Assembly (NCBI RefSeq): GCF_002007645.1
Contig: NZ_CP019791.1
Coordinates: 3,402,593 to 3,466,592, forward strand
Reading direction: 5' to 3'
DNA: 64,000 bases
From: Anaerohalosphaera lusitana
Lineage (GTDB): Bacteria > Planctomycetota > Phycisphaerae > Sedimentisphaerales > Anaerohalosphaeraceae
The notes under the pieces are model-generated. The model did no database searches. It saw only the letters and a program-made list of their open reading frames with translations, and had not been told where the DNA came from. Numbering within the stretch: position 1 is the first letter of the stretch; every line of letters begins with the position of its first letter. The translations under genes and the position numbers were made by a program. This document shows, piece by piece, positions 58,297-64,000 of this stretch.

Positions 58297-60537
58297 ATGT
58301 CACTGACCTCCTTGCCGGCAATTGTTATGGCGTCTATTTCGTTCACAGTGGGTGTGCTGCACCTGTTGTTTTATTTCCGGCAGAAGACCAGGACGACCGA
58401 TCTGACATTCGGGATAACGGCGGTACTGGTGGGGGCATATGCGGGGCTTTGCGCAGGGCTTTACAGCAGTGACAGTGTGGCGGAGGGATCGTTGTGGCTG
58501 CATTGGCAACTGATAATTCACAATGCCATTTCTTTTTGCTTTTTCTGGTTCGTAGTAGATTATACGAAACTGGCTGGCAAGCGGACGCTTGCGTTTGTCT
58601 TTGTAGCTTTTGGTATACTGGCTGTTTTTGGAGCTATTAATCCGGGCGGGATGGTTGTCACGAATGAACCGTTAGTTAAAACGGTTAACCTTTGGGGCGA
58701 TGCATCAGTCACGTATTACGAAACCGAACTGGGTGCAATTGGGAATCTGCAGGTAATTGCTATGCAGATCAATTACCTGGTTCTTCTCGGTTTGAGTGTG
58801 GCGTATTCAAAGAAGGTTGGATTTCGAAAAGGTGGATTTCTGGTTGCGGCAATGGGTCTGTTCCTGCTGTCGACGGCCATAGATGCTGGGGTTGTGATGG
58901 GGTTTTATGAATTTGTTTACACCATCGAATACGCCTTTATCGGTGTTGTGATATTCATGGCCTATTCGCTTTCGAGTGAGCTGCGGGAATCGGTCAAAGC
59001 CAAGGAACAACTACAGAAGAGTCAGGAGCGGTTCGATCTGGCGGTGCGCGGCAGCTCGGACGGGTTGTGGGACTGGCGGGAGGTTGACAGGGACGAGGTA
59101 TGGTTTTCGCCGAGGTTTTATGAACTGCTTGGGTATAGGGACAAAGAATTTGCGGGGAGCTTTTCGTGGTTTGAGGAAACGCTTCATCCTGAAGACAGAG
59201 ACGAAACAATACATGCTCATTTTAAGCATTTGTATGAAAGACTGCCGTATGATCAGGAGTATCGACTGAAGACCAAGAGCGGCGATTATAAATGGTTCAG
59301 GGCTCGGGGGCAGGCGGTTTGGAACGACGCAGGAGAGCCGGTGCGGATGGCTGGTTCGATACAGGACATAACTGAACAGAAGACAGCACAGGAGGAACTT
59401 GTCAGGAGTGAGAAGACGCTCAAGACGGTGTTGAATTCGGCGCCGGTGGGTATAGGGATGGCAATGAATCGCCGGATGTTCAATGTGAACAAAAAGCTGC
59501 TCGAGCTTACAGGGTACAGCAGGGACGATTTGGAAGGCTGCAACAGCAGCAAGATGTACGAAAGCGAAACTGAGTTTTTGAAGGTGGGCAACCAGATATA
59601 TTCACAGGCTCAGAGCGGCGGAATCGGAGCTGTGGAAAGCAGGTGGAAGAGGAGAGACGGAACGCTTTTCGATGTGCTTCTGATCGTCAGTCCGATAGAG
59701 GACAGGGATATTTCAAAGGGTGTTGTGTTCATGGTGATGGACATAAGCGAGCGTAAGGAGGCTGAGCGGGAGCGGGAGCGGCTTGTACAGGCGTTGTCGG
59801 ACAAGAACGAGCAACTGGAGGGCATTATCCATGTGAGCAGTCATGATCTGCGTTCACCTCTGGTGAACATCCAGGGTTTCAGTGCCGAGCTTCAGAAGAG
59901 CTGTGAGGAGCTTGCGAAGCTGCTTGAGGATGAGGAGGTGCCTGAGGGGCTCAGGGAAAAGCTGGTTCCAATTCTGACGACCGAGATACCGATGTCGATG
60001 CGGTTTATCAGTTCGAGCGCGGACAAGATGGATTCGCTGATGAAGAGTCTTTTGAAGCTGAGCAGGCTTGGACGGCAGGAACTCAATCCTGTAAAGCTGG
60101 ATATGAACAAACTTTTGGGGGACATATTAGACGGGATGCGTTACCAGATCCAGGAATGTGAAGCAAAGGTGGAAGTCGCTGATCTGCCGGCTTGTGAGGG
60201 GGACAGGACGGCATTGGATCAGGTTTTCAGCAATCTTATCGATAACGCGATTAAGTATCGGGACACGAATAGGCCATTGGAAATACATATAGAGGGCAAG
60301 GAAGAAGGCGGTGACTGCATTTACGCGATAAGAGATAACGGTGTGGGGATACCGCAGGAGCACCAAAAGAGAGTGTTCGAGATATTTCACAGACTTCAGC
60401 CGGACGGGCATGTGAGCGGTGAGGGTATGGGTCTGACGATCGTGAGGCGCATCATCGAAAGACACAATGGGGATATCTGGGTGGAGTCTACAAGGGGTGA
60501 GGGGAGTAGCTTTTTTGTTGAACTGCCGAAAGCGTGA
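58297..60537 (+). CDS. Membrane sensor histidine kinase with two PAS domains
   Basis: 746 residues. N-terminal seven-helix membrane sensor (about 1-225), then PAS 1 ('RFDLAVRGSSDGLWDWREVDRDEVWFSPRFYELLGY', with PAC 'YRLKTKSGDYKWFRARGQAVWNDAGEPVRMAGSIQDITE') and PAS 2 ('TVLNSAPVGIGMAMNRRMFNVNKKLLELTGYS'). A coiled coil leads to the HisKA domain with phospho-acceptor H516 in 'VSSHDLRSPLVNIQGF', and an ATPase domain ('NLIDNAIKY', 'DNGVGIP', 'GEGMGLTIVRRI'). No response regulator lies nearby. Its kinase core closely resembles that of the next gene, so they are paralogues. Confidence 0.93.
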   Translation: MSLTSLPAIVMASISFTVGVLHLLFYFRQKTRTTDLTFGITAVLVGAYAGLCAGLYSSDSVAEGSLWLHWQLIIHNAISFCFFWFVVDYTKLAGKRTLAFVFVAFGILAVFGAINPGGMVVTNEPLVKTVNLWGDASVTYYETELGAIGNLQVIAMQINYLVLLGLSVAYSKKVGFRKGGFLVAAMGLFLLSTAIDAGVVMGFYEFVYTIEYAFIGVVIFMAYSLSSELRESVKAKEQLQKSQERFDLAVRGSSDGLWDWREVDRDEVWFSPRFYELLGYRDKEFAGSFSWFEETLHPEDRDETIHAHFKHLYERLPYDQEYRLKTKSGDYKWFRARGQAVWNDAGEPVRMAGSIQDITEQKTAQEELVRSEKTLKTVLNSAPVGIGMAMNRRMFNVNKKLLELTGYSRDDLEGCNSSKMYESETEFLKVGNQIYSQAQSGGIGAVESRWKRRDGTLFDVLLIVSPIEDRDISKGVVFMVMDISERKEAERERERLVQALSDKNEQLEGIIHVSSHDLRSPLVNIQGFSAELQKSCEELAKLLEDEEVPEGLREKLVPILTTEIPMSMRFISSSADKMDSLMKSLLKLSRLGRQELNPVKLDMNKLLGDILDGMRYQIQECEAKVEVADLPACEGDRTALDQVFSNLIDNAIKYRDTNRPLEIHIEGKEEGGDCIYAIRDNGVGIPQEHQKRVFEIFHRLQPDGHVSGEGMGLTIVRRIIERHNGDIWVESTRGEGSSFFVELPKA

Positions 60538-60672
60538 TGAGTAATGATGGCTGAACCTGGATTTTCGAGTATAGCCTCATCTGTTTTGCAATTTTATCAA
60601 ATGCGATGATTGCGAAAACCCTGAACCATGATATGCTGACTAGAAGCTTAACATACGGTAAATGATCAGCAT

Positions 60673-63573
60673 ATGGGGGCTTGCATGCAGGGCAGATACT
60701 TAAGGGCACCTCTAGCAATTCATTTTGGCGGACAAGCGAATCTTTTTGATTCCGAGCGGCGTCAGACAAAAACCGCTTTAGCTGCAACTAAAGCTGAATT
60801 GTCTTCCTTGCCGGAACGCAAAAATCTTCTACTTGCCGCTCAAAAGCAATTATTAGAGCTCCCCTTAAATCTGATCCGCTTCACTCTGGCAGTTCTTATA
60901 GCTATCGCTTTTTGCGCGGGCATTGGGGGCTGCAGAGAAGAGCAGGAAGACTTCCTTACCAGTGAGGAGCGGGTGTGGCTGGAGGAGCATAAGAATGAGA
61001 TACGAGTGACTTATGCGCCTTACTGGGCACCGATGACCTTTACCGATGAGCCAGGAAATGCGAGCGGTTACTGTGCGGATGTGTTTCGGCTGATCGAGAA
61101 GAAGCTGGGGGTTCAATTTGAGCGGGTGAGAAGTGAGACTTGGCCGGAGGCTTTGAGGAAGGTTCGTGCGGATGAGGCTGATGTGGTCATGGCCCTTGCA
61201 ACGAATTGTCCAAGCAGGGACTATCTGCTGTATACAGAAAGTTACATGGATACTCCGGTACACGTCATCATACGCGAAGAGTATGCGAACTTTTTTGACC
61301 TGAGTGAGATCAAGGACATTAAGGCGGCGGTGGAGGTGGAAAGTGCCGCAGTGGATCTCATCAAAGCGAAGCATCCGGAGCTTGAATTGGAACGTGTTAT
61401 AAATACCGTTGAGGGTATGAAAGGCGTTGCTGAGGGCAGATATGATGCGTTGATAACTGATATCGGGGTGGCGACATATTATATAAGCAAGCTGGGACTG
61501 GACAATCTGCGTTCCGGAGGTGAGGTTGGATTTTCATACAAAACAGGGATCGGCAGTACGATAAGGCTGCCGATGCTTAACAGCATACTCGAAAAAGGGC
61601 TGGACCAAATCAGTCCGCAGGAAATGGATCGATTGCAAAAAAAGTGGCTGGGAGGCGCGAGTGCGGAACGTGAAGGTAGAGCGAGAAGGCGGGGGCTGGT
61701 GCTGTCGTCGGTTTTTGTATTTGCGATAATTGTTTTGGGGGCGATCATAATCCTGTTACGGCGTGCCAAAGCCAGAGGACGAAATGGCGCAGAAAAAGCA
61801 GGCAGAGTGATTAAAATAATCACCGGGCTCATTATTCTGGTCTTGCTCGCATCAGCGGCCCTTCTGGTCTTTTTTCAAATCAGCGAACAAGATATTTCTC
61901 TCACACCGGAGGAGAAGGCGTGGCTGAGGAGGCACGATGGTGAAATAAGGGTTTCGGGGGAACCCTATTGGGCACCAATATCTTTTATCGATGAAGGAGG
62001 GCGCATGCGCGGCATTGGCGCGGATGTTTTGCGAAAGATAGAGAAAGAGTTCAACTTTGAGTTTGTTACGGTTGTCTACGACAGTTGGTCGGAAGTCCTT
62101 GAATCTGCACGTGAGAAGAAAATTGATGTTGTAAATGCTATCAACAGAACGCAGAAAAGATCGGCTTATTTAAATTTCACCGAATGTTATATACGGGTAC
62201 CGACCATAATGATCTGCAGGGAAGGTCTGGTTAGACGCCTTAAGCCTGAGGAGCTGGTCAATTACAGAGTCGGAGTCATGAGGGATTCAGCACTTGCAGG
62301 CTATTTGGAAACTGAATTTGCTGAGATCGATTTCGTTGCAGTGTCAGACAATGTGACGCTTTTGAGTATGGTATCATTCGGAGAACTGGATGTGGGATTG
62401 ATAAACTCCGCGGCGGCATCTTATTACATTAATGAAATGGGGTTGAGCAATCTAGATATAGTTGGCAAAACAGGTTTCGAGTACGAGCTGTCGATCGGGT
62501 GTCGTGCAGATGAACCGATTCTGGTGTCGATAATGGAAAAGGGTCTGCAAAGCATCAGTGATAAAGAGATGGATGCGTTGCTTGACAAGTGGGTGTATGT
62601 GGAACTGAGACCCTGGCACGCGAACAAAGAAATCATTATTGTTGCCAGCATTGCCGCTATCATGATACTTGCGGGGGCGGCGACTGTGCTGTTCTGGAAC
62701 TATAATTTGCGGAGAGTGGTTGAAAGTAAGACAGCGGAGCTGGAGAAGGAACTGGCTGAGCGTAAAAAGGGAGAGAAGGAACGTGAGGAGCTGATGAGAC
62801 GGCTGGAGGCGAAGAACGACGAGATGGAGAGCGTTATATATGTAAGCAGTCACGATCTGCGTTCGCCGATGGTGAATATTGACGGGTTCAGTTCGGAGAT
62901 CGAGCGGTGCTTCGCGGTTATTAAGCAGGTGCTGGAAGACGAGCGGATCCCGGATGATATCAGAGCAAAGATCGACCCGATGCTGGAAGAGGATGTTCCG
63001 GTGGCGATAGGTTTTATAAAAAACAGTACGGCGAAGATGGACGGGCTGATGAAGAGTCTTTTGAAACTTTCGCGGCTGGGGCGGGCGGCGATGGAGATAG
63101 AGCGGCTGGATATGAATGAACTGATAGAGAACATTTTGAAGGGGATGCACTATCAGATATCGAGCAAAGGCGTGAGTGTCGAGGTGGAAGACCTGCCTTG
63201 CTGCTGGGGGGACAGGGCTCAGATCAACCAGGTGTTCACTAATCTGATCGATAATGCGATAAAGTATCTGCCGGATGACCGTGAGGGGATCGTAAAGGTA
63301 ACCGGCTGGGAAGAAGAGCATCGGGGTATCTATTGCGTGGCTGACAATGGGGTGGGGATATCGGAAAGTCAGCAGCAGAAGGTTTTTGAAATTTTCCACC
63401 GCATCGACCCGGATCATCCGGCAAGCGGAGAGGGTATGGGGCTGGCGATAGTGAGGAGGATAGTGGACAAGCACGGTGGGCATATCTGGGTGGAGTCGGA
63501 AGAGGGGCAAGGTTCGCAGTTTTATGTTTCGCTTCCTCATGTGCAAGAGCCCGCGGAGGAGGCGGGCGACTAA
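60673..63573 (+). CDS. Hybrid-sensor histidine kinase with two periplasmic solute-binding domains
   Basis: Up to 966 residues. The start is uncertain: the first 65 residues lack homologous character, and the signal anchor begins near residue 65 ('LNLIRFTLAVLIAIAFCAGIGG'). Two SBP_bac_3-type sensor domains each begin 'L(T)..E..WL..H..EIRV...PYWAP(M/I)(T/S)F.DE', near residues 95 and 410, with a membrane pair between them; a further helix lies at about 655-680. Then a coiled coil, HisKA with H727 in 'VSSHDLRSPMVNIDGF', and an HATPase domain. This is the BvgS/EvgS plan with tandem venus-flytrap sensors but no receiver domain. Probably senses small polar ligands. Confidence 0.9.
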   Translation: MGACMQGRYLRAPLAIHFGGQANLFDSERRQTKTALAATKAELSSLPERKNLLLAAQKQLLELPLNLIRFTLAVLIAIAFCAGIGGCREEQEDFLTSEERVWLEEHKNEIRVTYAPYWAPMTFTDEPGNASGYCADVFRLIEKKLGVQFERVRSETWPEALRKVRADEADVVMALATNCPSRDYLLYTESYMDTPVHVIIREEYANFFDLSEIKDIKAAVEVESAAVDLIKAKHPELELERVINTVEGMKGVAEGRYDALITDIGVATYYISKLGLDNLRSGGEVGFSYKTGIGSTIRLPMLNSILEKGLDQISPQEMDRLQKKWLGGASAEREGRARRRGLVLSSVFVFAIIVLGAIIILLRRAKARGRNGAEKAGRVIKIITGLIILVLLASAALLVFFQISEQDISLTPEEKAWLRRHDGEIRVSGEPYWAPISFIDEGGRMRGIGADVLRKIEKEFNFEFVTVVYDSWSEVLESAREKKIDVVNAINRTQKRSAYLNFTECYIRVPTIMICREGLVRRLKPEELVNYRVGVMRDSALAGYLETEFAEIDFVAVSDNVTLLSMVSFGELDVGLINSAAASYYINEMGLSNLDIVGKTGFEYELSIGCRADEPILVSIMEKGLQSISDKEMDALLDKWVYVELRPWHANKEIIIVASIAAIMILAGAATVLFWNYNLRRVVESKTAELEKELAERKKGEKEREELMRRLEAKNDEMESVIYVSSHDLRSPMVNIDGFSSEIERCFAVIKQVLEDERIPDDIRAKIDPMLEEDVPVAIGFIKNSTAKMDGLMKSLLKLSRLGRAAMEIERLDMNELIENILKGMHYQISSKGVSVEVEDLPCCWGDRAQINQVFTNLIDNAIKYLPDDREGIVKVTGWEEEHRGIYCVADNGVGISESQQQKVFEIFHRIDPDHPASGEGMGLAIVRRIVDKHGGHIWVESEEGQGSQFYVSLPHVQEPAEEAGD

Positions 63574-63936
63574 AAATGGCTGCGCGGTGGTTTTTTTGCG
63601 GTGAAAAGCCATTGATTATTCGCCCGATGCGTGGTATAAGGGCAATCCTGCGTATGCGTAAGGCGATGGGCGGGTAAATCTGTCGCTTTTCGTGAACAGG
63701 CGGGCGATTTTTAACGAATCCGTAATTGAAAGCTTAGAAACAGCCGTAAAGCTGCATTTTCGTATTTTCGGCCTTGTTGGATCCGGAGATATGGAGCAAA
63801 ACAGCTTTGTGAGAGGTGTGATCTCTGCGTAAGTCGGCTGAGGCGGCGGTGTATCGCGGGCGTATTGAGGTGATGTCGTTGCCGGGCCATATATATAAGA
63901 ATATCAGGACATTTTTAAATTAAACTGGAGAAAGTC
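63574..63936. other. Intergenic region
   Basis: 363 bp. I see no gene, RNA or repeat. It contains the promoter region of the pyruvate oxidoreductase gene. Confidence 0.4.
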
Positions 63937-64000
63937 ATGAAACGTAAGATGGTTACAATCGACGGCAATTCGGCTGCGGCGCATGTAGCGCACGCGACGA
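63937..64000 (+). CDS. Pyruvate:ferredoxin (flavodoxin) oxidoreductase, N-terminal start only
   Basis: Cut by the window edge. The 21 visible codons read MKRKMVTIDGNSAAAHVAHAT, which matches the highly conserved N-terminus of the large single-chain PFOR (NifJ type: '..VTIDGN.A.A.VA....'). The enzyme converts pyruvate and CoA to acetyl-CoA with reduced ferredoxin, a mark of anaerobic metabolism. GGAG lies seven bases before the ATG. Confidence 0.85.
   Translation, partial: MKRKMVTIDGNSAAAHVAHAT

Overview
The window looks like a chromosomal segment from an anaerobic Planctomycete of the class Phycisphaerae (Sedimentisphaerales-like). This rests on gene content: SpoVG next to IspE, a DUF4914 protein, a large ECF sigma/anti-sigma pair, dockerin-like tails on exported proteins, an arylsulfatase, a pentaheme cytochrome, and the start of a pyruvate:ferredoxin oxidoreductase at the right edge. 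The taxon is inferred, not searched.

Layout. 0-2 kb: end of a type II secretion/pilus-type locus (GspL-like, GspM-like) and an orphan FlgM-like anti-sigma. 2-17 kb: housekeeping genes (spoVG-ispE, a DUF368 polyprenyl-phosphate transporter, AMMECR1, a gluzincin lipoprotein, maf, an ECF sigma with a giant anti-sigma, a YSC84 lipoprotein, an MscS channel, an M42 peptidase, a GT9 glycosyltransferase, DAHP synthase). 17-26 kb: a phosphoesterase whose last codons were replaced by an ISKra4-like insertion, two overlapping convergent lipoprotein genes, an ABC-2 exporter, and queuosine genes queF, queC and queE split by a SIR2-like gene. 26.7-42.5 kb: tRNA-Leu, purK-purE, an OFA-type MFS carrier, DUF4914, a fused shikimate kinase-chorismate synthase, rplU, D-amino acid transaminase, a ZIP transporter, a small kinase, the cytochrome and the sulfatase.

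42.7-49.2 kb is the accessory island and the most interesting part. It holds an IS630-type element, then a compact (747 aa) type V CRISPR effector with intact RuvC residues and a C4 zinc ribbon, then a promoter-led structured non-coding stretch with short matches to an anti-repeat, then a 14-repeat array whose distal repeat is degenerate. No cas1, cas2 or cas4 lies anywhere in the window. About 1.6 kb of gene-poor, G-poor DNA follows, carrying four Fur-box-like palindromes and degenerate short repeats.

49.2-64 kb: dprA, two large secreted LamG/beta-helix proteins, an IS1595 element, a rhomboid protease with a C-terminal zinc ribbon, a small lipoprotein, two tandem sensor histidine kinases with nearly the same kinase core, and the start of a pyruvate oxidoreductase.

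On the + strand most of the sequence left of about 50 kb has more C than G, and from about 52.5 kb rightward more G than C. Genes to the right mostly run rightward and those to the left more often leftward. This is the pattern of a replication origin or of a large inversion boundary.
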